Shown one piece after another: positions 1-6,392 of a stretch of DNA of 14,932 nt (its first letter is position 1; every line of letters begins with the position of its first letter). Position numbers and translations under genes: made by a program. Source of the DNA: CAJQQY01 sp964352225 (GTDB taxonomy: Bacteria; Bacteroidota; Bacteroidia; Chitinophagales; Saprospiraceae); NCBI GenBank assembly GCA_964352225.1, contig CAYGRM010000148.1, forward strand, positions 1 to 14,932, in the 5' to 3' direction. A model generated the notes under the pieces. It was given only the letters and a program-made list of their open reading frames with translations. It searched no databases and was not told the origin of the DNA.

Positions 1-60
1 ACAATGAAATAACAATACATTCACATATTATTTTTTAACTTTTACTTGACTATATCAAAC

Positions 61-132
61 AAGGATTTGAGAAGTTTGACGATGATAATTTGACCATGTT
101 AGTTCGTCAAACTTCTCAAATCTCAGATCCTT
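61..132. repeat. Imperfect inverted repeat (19-bp perfect core)
   Basis: Positions 64-82 are the exact reverse complement of 104-122, with a 21-nt loop. The outer AAGGAT (61-66) pairs with ATCCTT (127-132) after a 7-nt bulge on the right side, so the whole unit is a long bulged hairpin. No T-tract follows on either strand, so it is not a typical intrinsic terminator. It may be a dispersed intergenic palindrome; copy number elsewhere cannot be judged from this window. Confidence 0.75.
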
Positions 133-202
133 AGCGAAGCGTTCTTAAATCGACATTCAAAAAATTGCTGATGTCAATGACATTGCCAGTAAGGCAGGGC
201 TG

Positions 203-360
203 GGGTTTAAATCAAATGTCGTCAACTTAAGAGTTGCGATACCAGCGACTGGCTTTCCGCCAACCTCTGGTTTTATAATAAACTGGAAGAAATCAGCGAC
301 TGGCTTGAAGCCAGTCGCTGATACCAAAATCCTTAAGTTGACGACATTCGGGTTTAAATC
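203..360. mobile_element. MITE-like element with 17-bp terminal inverted repeats and 11-bp direct repeats
   Basis: Positions 215-231 (AATGTCGTCAACTTAAG) are exactly complementary to 332-348, forming 17-bp terminal inverted repeats. Outside them lies a perfect 11-bp direct repeat, GGGTTTAAATC, at 203-213 and 350-360, which has the form of a target-site duplication. The enclosed unit (about 214-349, 136 bp) encodes no protein, as expected of a miniature element mobilised in trans. The right-hand duplicate includes the aroK stop codon (354-356), so the element landed at the very end of aroK without truncating it. Target duplications near 11 bp are known for IS4-family groups; assignment to that family is only an inference. 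Confidence 0.65.
243..322. repeat. Three copies of a 13-nt REP-like motif CAGCGACTGGCTT
   Basis: CAGCGACTGGCTT occurs at 243-255 and 294-306 in direct orientation and at 308-320 inverted. The second and third copies form a nearly loopless perfect hairpin (292-306 with 308-322). The first copy can pair with the third over about 18 nt with two mismatches. The block lies inside the MITE-like element, suggesting a nested or composite origin. The palindromic unit resembles REP sequences, but no intact transposase is nearby. Confidence 0.7.
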
Positions 361-869
361 ACCCTAAAAAAATACCTTCTTAATTCTTCTGCCACATCTT
401 GTTCTTCCTCTTTTTGATGATATAATATTTGAGTTTGATGATAAAACGGGTTTCGTTCTTCTAGTTTTTTTTCAATAAAATGCTTTAATTCTTCTTTGGA
501 AAAATCTTTAAGAAGTGGTCGTTTTTGCATTTCATTAAATAAACGATTAGCCAGAACTTTAACTGAGGTTTCTAAAAAAACAGTAATTCCATTTTCGTTC
601 ATCCATTTCATATTATCAAAAAAGCAAGGAGTTCCACCTCCTGTAGAAATGATCGTCATTTGTTTATCTCCCATCTCGTGCAAACATTCCTTCTCAACTT
701 TTCGAAAATATACTTCTCCCTCTTTTTCAAAAATTTCTCGAATGGTTCGTCCTTCTTTAGTTTCGATATAATCGTCTAGATCAATAAATGACATCTCAAA
801 TTTTTCAGCTAGTCGTTTGCCTGAAAAACTTTTTCCACTACCCATGAATCCTAAAAGAAATATTCGCAT
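354..869 (-). CDS. aroK: Shikimate kinase
   Basis: This enzyme phosphorylates the 3-hydroxyl of shikimate with ATP, the fifth step of the cytoplasmic shikimate pathway to chorismate. The sequence shows a P-loop GFMGSGKS near the N-terminus, the DLDDYIE segment that binds shikimate and Mg, the FRKVE stretch carrying the substrate-contacting arginine, a TGGGTP loop, and the KRPLL lid arginine. The start at 869 (MRIFLLGFMG) gives 171 residues, the family's usual length. An upstream in-frame ATG at 905 would add 12 residues (MELFKIIFKNHS) unlike the family's N-terminus and is less likely. A TTG-18-TACCTTCG promoter candidate lies at 952-980. The stop codon lies inside the 11-bp direct repeat of the MITE-like element, so the element edge is also the gene edge. 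Confidence 0.93.
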   Translation of the reverse strand: MRIFLLGFMGSGKSFSGKRLAEKFEMSFIDLDDYIETKEGRTIREIFEKEGEVYFRKVEKECLHEMGDKQMTIISTGGGTPCFFDNMKWMNENGITVFLETSVKVLANRLFNEMQKRPLLKDFSKEELKHFIEKKLEERNPFYHQTQILYHQKEEEQDVAEELRRYFFRVI

Positions 870-951
870 TGAATGATTTTTGAAAATAATTTTAAACAAC
901 TCCACTAGTTAACTCGACAACATGAATTAAGGTCACCATTTAAATTCAAAG

Positions 952-980
952 CGAAGGTAATCGAAATAGTTTTTTTCCAA
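952..980 (-). promoter_or_regulatory. Candidate Bacteroidota-type promoter of aroK
   Basis: On the minus strand TTG (978-980) is followed after 18 nt by TACCTTCG (952-959), one base from the TAnnTTTG -7 consensus of Bacteroidota. Transcription would begin near 945, upstream of both possible aroK starts. No sigma-70-like alternative is evident. Confidence 0.45.
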
Positions 981-1062
981 AAATCAATTTTCCAAATTTT
1001 TCAAAAAAGAAAGAAAGCTCAAAATTCGAATCCTATTTTCCGCTTTTATTGCGTAAAAAATA

Positions 1063-1070
1063 TAATTTTG
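1063..1070 (+). promoter_or_regulatory. Candidate -7 box upstream of the DUF1573 gene
   Basis: TAATTTTG matches TAnnTTTG exactly and ends 35 nt before the ATG at 1106. No TTG stands at the expected distance upstream, so only the -7 element is supported. It would drive the DUF1573-yajC pair. Confidence 0.35.
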
Positions 1071-1105
1071 CATTCTTTTATAGAATGTAATAAAATAAGA
1101 AGGAT

Positions 1106-1609
1106 ATGAAAAGATGGATTTTTTTAATTTTTAGCATGGGAATACTTTTTTCTTGCAACGAGCCAACGGCAACGGACAACTCCGCAGTTAAAGAAATGGA
1201 AAATGACGATATTGCAAACATCATTCGAAACCCAGTTTCTGCAACCGAAGAAGTTGATCCAGATTTTGTCCCAAAAATAACTTTCAAAGAAGTACTTCAT
1301 GATTTTGGAGAAATGGAAGAAGGAGATAAAAAAGAATATACTTTCGAGTTTACGAATACAGGTGAAGTACCCTTATTAATTTCAGATGCTCGCTCCACTT
1401 GCGGGTGTACCGTTCCAAAATTTACTACAGATTATATCAAACCTGGAAAAGGTGGAAAAATCCAGGTGGCATTTGACTCTCATAATTTGGTCGGAGCACA
1501 AACCAAACCAATTACCATTATAGCCAATACTTACCCTAGAGAAACTGTCATTCACATCAAGGGCTTTGTTAATGGAAATAAAAATGGTCACGAAGGACAC
1601 AATCATTAA
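1106..1609 (+). CDS. DUF1573 domain lipoprotein
   Basis: Predicted lipoprotein of 167 residues. A short signal segment ends in LFSC, a lipobox that puts the acylated cysteine at residue 17. After an acidic linker, residues ~55-156 form a DUF1573 domain, an immunoglobulin-like beta-sandwich recognisable from the HDFGEMEEGD start, FTNTGEVPL, and the conserved STCGCTVP motif with KPGKGGKIQVAFD. Such proteins are abundant in Bacteroidota cell envelopes, but their molecular role is not established. The C-terminus is His-rich (NGHEGHNH), which could bind metal; that is inference. It lies 41 nt upstream of yajC in the same orientation with no terminator between, so co-transcription is likely. Confidence 0.88.
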   Translation: MKRWIFLIFSMGILFSCNEPTATDNSAVKEMENDDIANIIRNPVSATEEVDPDFVPKITFKEVLHDFGEMEEGDKKEYTFEFTNTGEVPLLISDARSTCGCTVPKFTTDYIKPGKGGKIQVAFDSHNLVGAQTKPITIIANTYPRETVIHIKGFVNGNKNGHEGHNH

Positions 1610-1650
1610 TTTTTGAATTTATAATTTAACAAAATAGAAAAACGAATACT

Positions 1651-1974
1651 ATGATTTTAGATATGATATTGTTGCAATCAGCAGGTAACTCTTTTATCCA
1701 AACCTTACCATTACTCGTGATGGTTTTAGTAATTTGGTTCTTCTTCATTCGCCCTCAAACTAAGAAGGCAAAAGAAGAACAGACATTTATTACTGATTTA
1801 GAAAAAGGAATGGAAGTCGTTACCAAAAGTGGGATGATTGGAAAAATCAATAAACTTGATGCTAAAGAAATTCAACTTCAAGTAGACACTAAAACTTTTA
1901 TTCGAATTACCCGAGGTGCTGTATCGAAGGAACTGACTGATGCCTTTCATGCAACTGTAGAAGAGAAGAAATAA
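1651..1974 (+). CDS. yajC: Sec translocon accessory subunit YajC
   Basis: Small inner-membrane protein of 107 residues that associates with SecDF in the Sec preprotein translocase. One hydrophobic helix (residues ~15-33, ending WFFFIRPQ) is followed by the family signature FIRPQTKKAKEE and the cytoplasmic segment with GMEVVTKSGMIGKI, VDTKTFIRITRGAV and an acidic/basic tail. Length is normal. A second in-frame ATG four codons in (1663) is an alternative start. It follows the DUF1573 lipoprotein gene by 41 nt and is probably the last gene of that transcript. A long inverted repeat (1984-2066) begins 10 nt after the stop and separates it from the convergent MFS gene. Confidence 0.93.
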   Translation: MILDMILLQSAGNSFIQTLPLLVMVLVIWFFFIRPQTKKAKEEQTFITDLEKGMEVVTKSGMIGKINKLDAKEIQLQVDTKTFIRITRGAVSKELTDAFHATVEEKK

Positions 1975-1983
1975 TAGCGTTTT

Positions 1984-2066
1984 CAGTAGGTAGTTTTCAA
2001 TCGGGCATTGAACTTGATTTTCATTTTTTGATTCAAGCTTACGTGCCGTCCGAAAACTGCCTACTG
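1984..2066. repeat. Imperfect inverted repeat between convergent yajC and MFS genes
   Basis: CAGTAGGTAGTTTTC (1984-1998) pairs with 2052-2066 with one mismatch, and partial complementarity continues inward toward a loop near 2019-2030. The right arm contains the stop codon of the MFS gene (2061-2063), and similar CAGTA/GTAGTT units continue into the gene's last codons. There is no T-tract next to the stem, so it is a weak terminator candidate. It resembles a dispersed repeat rich in CAGTAGGCAGTTTTC-like units. Confidence 0.65.
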
Positions 2067-3299
2067 CTTACTGAGAACTACCACCTGCTCATTTTTCCTC
2101 AAATACATCAAACCCATTGTAGCTATTACAGCCAATCCTCCCATAAAATTCCACAGCACCGCATAACCATATGCTTCCGCTATTCTAAAACCAATCAATG
2201 GTGAAATAATTAATCCGACAGAAAATGCCATGGAAAAAAGTCCCATGTATTGTCCTCGATTATTTGGATTACTACGCCCTAATGCTAGAGAACTTGATAA
2301 TGGAAAATTAATAATTTCCCCTATAGAAAATAAAGTCATACTCACCATGGCCGCAAAAATATTAAAGCCCAAAATATTAAAAATCACCAACGACATACCA
2401 ATCAAAACGACCCCACAAGTGATATATCCCATTTGATCTCTTTTTTTGGATAGAATATAAACCATTGGCATTTCGATAGCAGCAATTAAAAATCCATTGA
2501 AACTCATCAGCCCTCCAAAGCCTGCTTCACTCATCATTAACTCCTCTTTGCAAAAAAGCGGAAATGTATGAAAAACCTGAATAAAAACCATCGCATTCAA
2601 AAACCAACATACTACAAATAATAGGTACCAATTATCTTTGTAAGCAGAATGTCTGATGACTTTTGGTGCATTGTCTTTTGGTTTTTCTACGATTTCTTTT
2701 TTCTCTTTCATTAAAGAGATAAATAAAAGTGCTGCAATGATACAAGTAATTCCATCTACAAAAAACAAAATTCCATAACCATAAAATCCAGCTAAAAACC
2801 CAGCCACCGCTACTCCAAATGAAAATCCAAAATTGATCGCCAAGCGATATAATGACATCGAACGAGTTCGTAATTCTTCGCCTCCATAAGCAGTTATGGA
2901 AGCCATCCCCGCAGGACGAAATGCATCTCCAACCAAACTAGTCAAAAATCCCATCAAGCAAAAAGTCCAAAAAGAAGTCACGAAATACAAGGCAAAAAAT
3001 AAAAATCCAACTAATATCAATGACCAAAACATCACTCGATAATATCCAACTCTATCCGTCAACCATCCGCCTACAAAAGCACCAGTAACTGATCCGACTC
3101 CATGAGATGACATAATAAAACCAACTTGGGTTTTAGTAAATTCTAGTTCAATGGCTAAATAAATGGAGAGAAATAAAAAGACAACTGACCCTGACCGATT
3201 GATAAAAGTAATGAAGGACAACACCCAAATATCTCTAGTCAATCCTTCAAAGGAATTAGCATAAAGTTCAAATAATGACTTAAGTGAAGATTTTACCAT
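2061..3299 (-). CDS. MFS-type transporter, drug exporter-like
   Basis: Integral membrane protein of 412 residues with about twelve hydrophobic helices in two halves separated by a charged central loop (EKKEIVEKPKDNAPKV), the standard major facilitator architecture. Motif A in the loop between helices 2 and 3 reads GGWLTDRVGYYRV, close to the GxLaDrxGrr form of H+-coupled exporters. NRSGSVVFLFLSIYLA in helix 1 is typical of the multidrug/unknown-substrate exporter group. The substrate cannot be deduced. The start at 3299 leaves about 20 cytoplasmic residues before helix 1. A hairpin (3307-3345) lies just upstream. The last residues (VVVLSKQ) are encoded inside an inverted-repeat element, so the C-terminus may have been rewritten by repeat insertion. 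Confidence 0.85.
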   Translation of the reverse strand: MVKSSLKSLFELYANSFEGLTRDIWVLSFITFINRSGSVVFLFLSIYLAIELEFTKTQVGFIMSSHGVGSVTGAFVGGWLTDRVGYYRVMFWSLILVGFLFFALYFVTSFWTFCLMGFLTSLVGDAFRPAGMASITAYGGEELRTRSMSLYRLAINFGFSFGVAVAGFLAGFYGYGILFFVDGITCIIAALLFISLMKEKKEIVEKPKDNAPKVIRHSAYKDNWYLLFVVCWFLNAMVFIQVFHTFPLFCKEELMMSEAGFGGLMSFNGFLIAAIEMPMVYILSKKRDQMGYITCGVVLIGMSLVIFNILGFNIFAAMVSMTLFSIGEIINFPLSSSLALGRSNPNNRGQYMGLFSMAFSVGLIISPLIGFRIAEAYGYAVLWNFMGGLAVIATMGLMYLRKNEQVVVLSKQ

Positions 3300-3306
3300 C
3301 GGGATC

Positions 3307-3345
3307 GAGCTGTTTGATTTTTTTAATATGGTTTCAAACAGGCTC
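3307..3345. repeat. Bulged hairpin 8 nt upstream of the MFS start
   Basis: GAGCTGTTTGA (3307-3317) pairs with TCAAACAGGCTC (3334-3345) with a single-nucleotide bulge, leaving a 16-nt A/T-rich loop. In the MFS mRNA this would lie immediately before the start codon. It could also end transcription on the plus strand (CTCTTT follows), but nothing on that strand needs a terminator. Its role is unknown. Confidence 0.55.
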
Positions 3346-3380
3346 TTTATGAAAATAGTTCAAGGAAAAAGAAATAATTG

Positions 3381-3709
3381 TTACGCAGTTTTATTCTCAT
3401 AAAATTCAAACAAGTATTGCTCTTCATATTTCATATCTACTTTATTTAAAATATTTAAATACTCTTCACGAAATGATTTTTTCTGATGGTGTTCTTCTTG
3501 ATTTTTTAAATATTTTACCACGCCATCAATTTGGGAATGTGAATATAATCGGGTTGACAATTAATCTCAATTAATTTATGCTTTCGTTCTTGGATGATAC
3601 CCGTGATGTATTTTTCGACTTGATCTTTATGGGTTTTAGGGATAAGGTTTTCTCTTCCTTTAACTGCCCAAATTAATTGGATGTAGAGTTGGGAGTAGGT
3701 GTTTGCCAT
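3381..3709 (-). pseudogene. REP-associated/IS200-type tyrosine transposase, internally deleted
   Basis: The N-terminal ~58 residues (MANTYSQLYIQLIWAVKGRE..., ending PDYIHI) match the Y1 transposase family of IS200/REP-associated elements, in which the HUH motif normally reads PDHIHI. The frame then stops at 3515. The C-terminal ~54 residues survive in another frame up to a stop at 3381, reading SHSQIDGVVKYLKNQ then EEHHQKKSFREEYL and ending LFEFYENKTA; the Tyr of VKYLKNQ is the probable nucleophile position. The middle (roughly 40-45 residues, compared with ~150-155 for intact members) is missing. The junction falls in ATTCACATT (3536-3544), which encodes both IHI and part of YSHS, so deletion through short direct repeats is likely. 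The first HUH histidine is Tyr. The gene is dead; three REP-like hairpins lie upstream. Confidence 0.85.
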
Positions 3710-3741
3710 TGGTTTTTTGTTTTCAAATAGTTATGCTAATC

Positions 3742-3886
3742 AGGGTGTCGGTGCGCTGCACCTTTGAGAAAAATCAGTTATAGCATGTGCTACAAATGGA
3801 GATGGTGCTACGCACCTTGTCCTTGACTCTTAATCAAAAATTCTCTGTATAATAATAATCTCAAGAGGTGCAGCGCACCGACCCCA
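3742..3886. repeat. Cluster of three REP-like hairpins GGTGC-N3-GCACC
   Basis: Three short palindromes share the form GGTGC-NNN-GCACC: 3750-3762 (GCT loop), 3804-3816 (TAC loop) and 3867-3879 (AGC loop). The outer two are reverse complements of each other over 16 nt (3748-3763 with 3866-3881), extended with single-base bulges to about 3742-3769 and 3860-3886. The block can therefore fold as one long hairpin or as separate small ones. A further palindrome, TAGCATGTGCTA, lies at 3781-3792. The cluster sits between purE and the transposase remnant, the arrangement expected of REP sequences with their transposase. It ends 8 nt from the purE stop and lacks a T-tract. Confidence 0.75.
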
Positions 3887-3894
3887 TAAAAAAA

Positions 3895-4413
3895 TCAGTC
3901 CTTCCGATAATCCTGATATCCAATCTTTTCCAATTTCTTATATTTTTTAGCGACCTCGTTGGATAGTTTCTTTTTATAAGAAACCATTTTTTTCTGAATC
4001 GCTTTATCATTGGAACCTAAAATTTGCGCAGCTAAAATTCCTGCATTCTTTGCTCCATTTAATGCGACAGTTGCTACTGGCACTCCACTTGGCATTTGTA
4101 AAATGGATAAAACAGAATCCCATCCATCAATTGAATTCGATGATTTGATTGGCACTCCGATGACTGGCAATGGCGAAAGCGATGCGACCATCCCTGGCAA
4201 ATGTGCAGCGCCTCCTGCTCCTGCAATAATTACTTGGATGCCTCGTCCATGTGCTTTTTTAGAAAAATCAAATAAGCGGTCGGGGGTACGATGAGCGGAA
4301 ACGATAGTGAGTTCGAAAGGGATTTCCATTTCTTTGAGAAAATCAGCAGCTTGACGCATGATGGGTAAGTCGGAATCGGAACCCATAATTATGGAGATTT
4401 GTGGTTTTGTCAT
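3895..4413 (-). CDS. purE: N5-carboxyaminoimidazole ribonucleotide mutase
   Basis: Converts N5-CAIR to CAIR in de novo purine synthesis, using the product of PurK encoded in the same operon. The 172-residue protein has the class I PurE signatures: GSDSDLP (11-17), SAHRTP (39-44, containing the catalytic histidine at 41) and GAGGAAHLPGM (65-75). Members of this class form octamers in the cytoplasm. Presence of a PurK partner supports class I function, rather than the class II AIR carboxylase of animals. It is the last gene of purK - membrane protein - purE, starting 11 nt after the stop of the middle gene. The 3' end lies against the REP-like cluster. Confidence 0.96.
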   Translation of the reverse strand: MTKPQISIIMGSDSDLPIMRQAADFLKEMEIPFELTIVSAHRTPDRLFDFSKKAHGRGIQVIIAGAGGAAHLPGMVASLSPLPVIGVPIKSSNSIDGWDSVLSILQMPSGVPVATVALNGAKNAGILAAQILGSNDKAIQKKMVSYKKKLSNEVAKKYKKLEKIGYQDYRKD

Positions 4414-4424
4414 TTTAATGATTT

Positions 4425-4864
4425 TTATTGCTCAACTAATTTTGATTTCAAAATTTCAAGAAACTCCTTTCCTTTTTTTAATTGAAGGGTAAAAGGTCCA
4501 GAGGAATTATCAATTAATGTTACTCGAATAAATTTATTATTGTCCTCAAATTCAACAATTTTAATTTCTTCTATTTTTAACCTATGAATTAAATCATAGT
4601 CTCCTACTCCTGCAAAAACAACTGGACATTTCAACCATAATTCATTTTCAGTAATTACTACTTCTAATACATTTTGAGCTCCTCCAGCTTTTGTCTTCCA
4701 TGATTTATTGGAATGTCCTGAAGCCCATTTTCTCTAAACAAGACATTTACTCTTTCTAATTTGGGAAAAATACTTAGTGCTTTTTTTCCTCGAGAATAAA
4801 AAAGCAAAATCATTGGGATTGTGATAAAAAACCAGACAATTAAGAAAATATGCTGAGGTTCCAT
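4425..4864 (-). pseudogene. Small single-helix membrane protein of unknown function, frameshifted
   Basis: Two overlapping frames form one gene. The first (from 4864) begins MEPQHIFLIVWFFITIPMIL, a membrane helix at residues ~5-24, and runs to VNVLFRE before losing sense. The second is open from about 4737 to the stop at 4425 and reads ASGHSNKSWKTKAGGAQNVL, then VVITENELWLKCPVVFAG. Adding one A to the A4 run of the coding strand (plus positions 4728-4731) joins them as FREKWASGHSNKSW and gives 146 codons plus stop; the present length, 440 nt, is one short of a multiple of three. The joined protein resembles small Bacteroidota membrane proteins with a GGAxNxLxVxITxxELW core; no function is known to me. 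It lies 16 nt after purK and 11 nt before purE. This could be a true mutation or a sequencing error. Confidence 0.7.
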
Positions 4865-4880
4865 TTTAATATTAATTATT

Positions 4881-6041
4881 TTATTTCGTACATATCTTCA
4901 ACGTCCTCATCACAAATCTCCCCCCCTCTTTCGCCTTCTCAATATCCTTATTCAAAATCGTCGCATGCCCCATTTTCCGAGATGGCTTCGTTATTTTTTT
5001 TCCATACAAATGAAATTTCGCACCTTCGACTGCCATACATTTATCCATGTTTTCATAAACGGCATGTCCAGTATATCCCTCTGCGCCCAACAAATTCACC
5101 ATCACACTTGGCATTTTGACATCCGTATTTCCCAATGGAAAATTCAAAATTCCTCGCAAGTGTTGTTGGAACTGTGAAGTCACACAAGCATCAATGGTAT
5201 GGTGTCCGCTGTTGTGTGGACGTGGTGCCACTTCATTGATAAGTATCTGATTATCAGTAGTTAAGAACATTTCCACCGCCAACAATCCACAAATATCAAA
5301 TGCTTCAATGGTGGCAATCGCAATTTTATCCGCCAACTCAACAATCTCTTGCGATACTTCCGCAGGGCATACTAAAAACTCTACCATGTTGGTCTCAGGA
5401 TTAAATTCCATTTCCACAACTGGAAAAGTTTTCACCTCACCTGATTCATTTCGAGCAACGACCACACTTAATTCTTTTTGGAAATCAACCAACGGCTCAA
5501 CAATAGATTTGACGGGCAAGATTTTATCCCAATCCGCTTCACTTTTGATCACCGCTACTCCTCTCCCATCGTAACCACCTTGTCGCGCTTTTTGCACAAA
5601 TGGAAATTGCAATTCTCCATTGCCAATTGCCAGCTGAATATCTTGTTCATTTTCAAAATATTTAAATGGAGAAGTCGGCAAATCATGATCCACATAAAAT
5701 TGTTTTTGCAAACCTTTGTCTTTGATAATTTGCAAAGCTTGTGGTCGTGGATGAATTTTTTTTCCTTCTGACTGAAGTTGTAACAATGCTTTTACATTGA
5801 CACTTTCAATTTCGACGGTGATCACATCTTTATCTTTTCCAAAAGCTAAAACATCGTCATAATTTTTAAAATCACCTTCGACAAAATTATTGCAAACTCT
5901 ACCTGTCGGAAAATCTTTTGAAGCATCGAGTGCCCACATTTCCACATCCCAGTTATGAGCTGCTAATACTAACATCTTTCCTAGTTGACCTCCACCAAGA
6001 ATTCCAACTTTATAATCTGAATTGATAATTTGTTTTGACAC
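4881..6041 (-). CDS. purK: N5-carboxyaminoimidazole ribonucleotide synthetase
   Basis: ATP-dependent ligase that joins bicarbonate to aminoimidazole ribonucleotide, giving N5-CAIR, the substrate of PurE. The 386-residue protein opens with the dinucleotide-fold-like KVGILGGGQLGKML (11-24), then an ATP-grasp domain with KARQGGYDGRG (151-161), the adenine-contacting IVEPLVDF region (180-187) and the metal-binding NEVAPRPHNSGHHTIDAC segment (269-286). A small C-terminal domain follows (YGKKITKPSRKMGHATIL). Length is normal. It is the first gene of the purK - membrane protein - purE operon. The upstream region holds a long hairpin (6098-6188) that may lie in its leader. Confidence 0.96.
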   Translation of the reverse strand: MSKQIINSDYKVGILGGGQLGKMLVLAAHNWDVEMWALDASKDFPTGRVCNNFVEGDFKNYDDVLAFGKDKDVITVEIESVNVKALLQLQSEGKKIHPRPQALQIIKDKGLQKQFYVDHDLPTSPFKYFENEQDIQLAIGNGELQFPFVQKARQGGYDGRGVAVIKSEADWDKILPVKSIVEPLVDFQKELSVVVARNESGEVKTFPVVEMEFNPETNMVEFLVCPAEVSQEIVELADKIAIATIEAFDICGLLAVEMFLTTDNQILINEVAPRPHNSGHHTIDACVTSQFQQHLRGILNFPLGNTDVKMPSVMVNLLGAEGYTGHAVYENMDKCMAVEGAKFHLYGKKITKPSRKMGHATILNKDIEKAKEGGRFVMRTLKICTK

Positions 6042-6097
6042 GTTGAGATTTTTTTTGACTAAAAAAATTGCGACAAGTCGCTGTGTAAATTATTTGG

Positions 6098-6188
6098 AAA
6101 GATTGAACGCCGAGACGGGGAGAGGCAGAGTTTTGAAATTTTTCTTCGAAAAATTCTCTGCGTCTCCCTGTCTCTACGTTCAACCTTT
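6098..6188. repeat. Long imperfect palindrome upstream of purK
   Basis: Positions 6103-6130 pair with 6156-6183 in 24 of 28 positions, and complementarity continues outward to 6098 and 6188. The centre (6131-6155) is itself partly self-complementary (AATTTTTC-TTC-GAAAAATT), so almost the whole 91 nt can fold into one stem. The arms are richer in G+C than the surroundings. No T-tract follows. It looks like a dispersed palindromic repeat and lies 57 nt before the purK start. Confidence 0.7.
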
Positions 6189-6234
6189 TAAACTGCGAAA
6201 TTAAAATTTATCCACCCAACAAAAGAGTTTTTCT

Positions 6235-6273
6235 AATAAAAAAATCCCCTCTCTTCTAAAAGAAAGGGGATTT
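6235..6273 (-). terminator. Intrinsic terminator of icd
   Basis: On the minus strand a 14-bp stem with one mismatch (6260-6273 with 6242-6255, core AGGGGATTT / AAATCCCCT, 4-nt loop) is followed by a run of seven or more T residues (plus positions 6237-6244). It lies about 120 nt after the icd stop and would end its transcript before the purK region. Confidence 0.75.
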
Positions 6274-6392
6274 AATATTTTAGGAAACCCATTAAACAAT
6301 TCTCTCAAATTGAAAGAAAAAATTTCAATAAAAAAGAAACGCAATTAAAAGTTTCCCTTTCCATACGGACACGTCTGTGTAGGAGACAGGAA

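Larger units (their letters stand above)
1..353. other. Non-coding, repeat-filled region 3' of aroK
   Basis: I see no convincing gene here. The stretch holds an imperfect inverted repeat (61-132), a short hairpin (ATGTC/GACAT around 172-183), and a MITE-like element with target duplication (203-360) that itself contains three copies of a 13-nt REP-like motif. The left edge could be the flank of a gene outside the window, but no reading frame runs into it with recognisable protein. Confidence 0.6.
6042..6392. other. Intergenic stretch between icd and purK
   Basis: These 351 nt hold no gene. From left to right: a short GCGAC-AA-GTCGC palindrome (6070-6081), a long imperfect hairpin (6098-6188), a weak purK promoter candidate on the minus strand (TAATTTCG at 6196-6203), the icd terminator (6235-6273) and an A-rich tail with a small ACAC-GTCT-GTGT hairpin just before the icd stop. 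Confidence 0.6.

Noticed and set aside
243..322. CRISPR-like array of CAGCGACTGGCTT units
   Set aside because: Only three units, unequal spacing and mixed orientation, with no cas gene nearby; a palindromic REP-type motif fits better.
4700..4740. Programmed -1 ribosomal frameshift in the gene between purK and purE
   Set aside because: The shift site AGA-GAA-AAT-GGG does not form an X-XXY-YYZ slippery heptamer and no downstream stem was evident; a one-base deletion explains it more simply.
6098..6188. Purine riboswitch upstream of purK
   Set aside because: The structure is a single long palindrome without the three-way junction and conserved loops of a purine aptamer.
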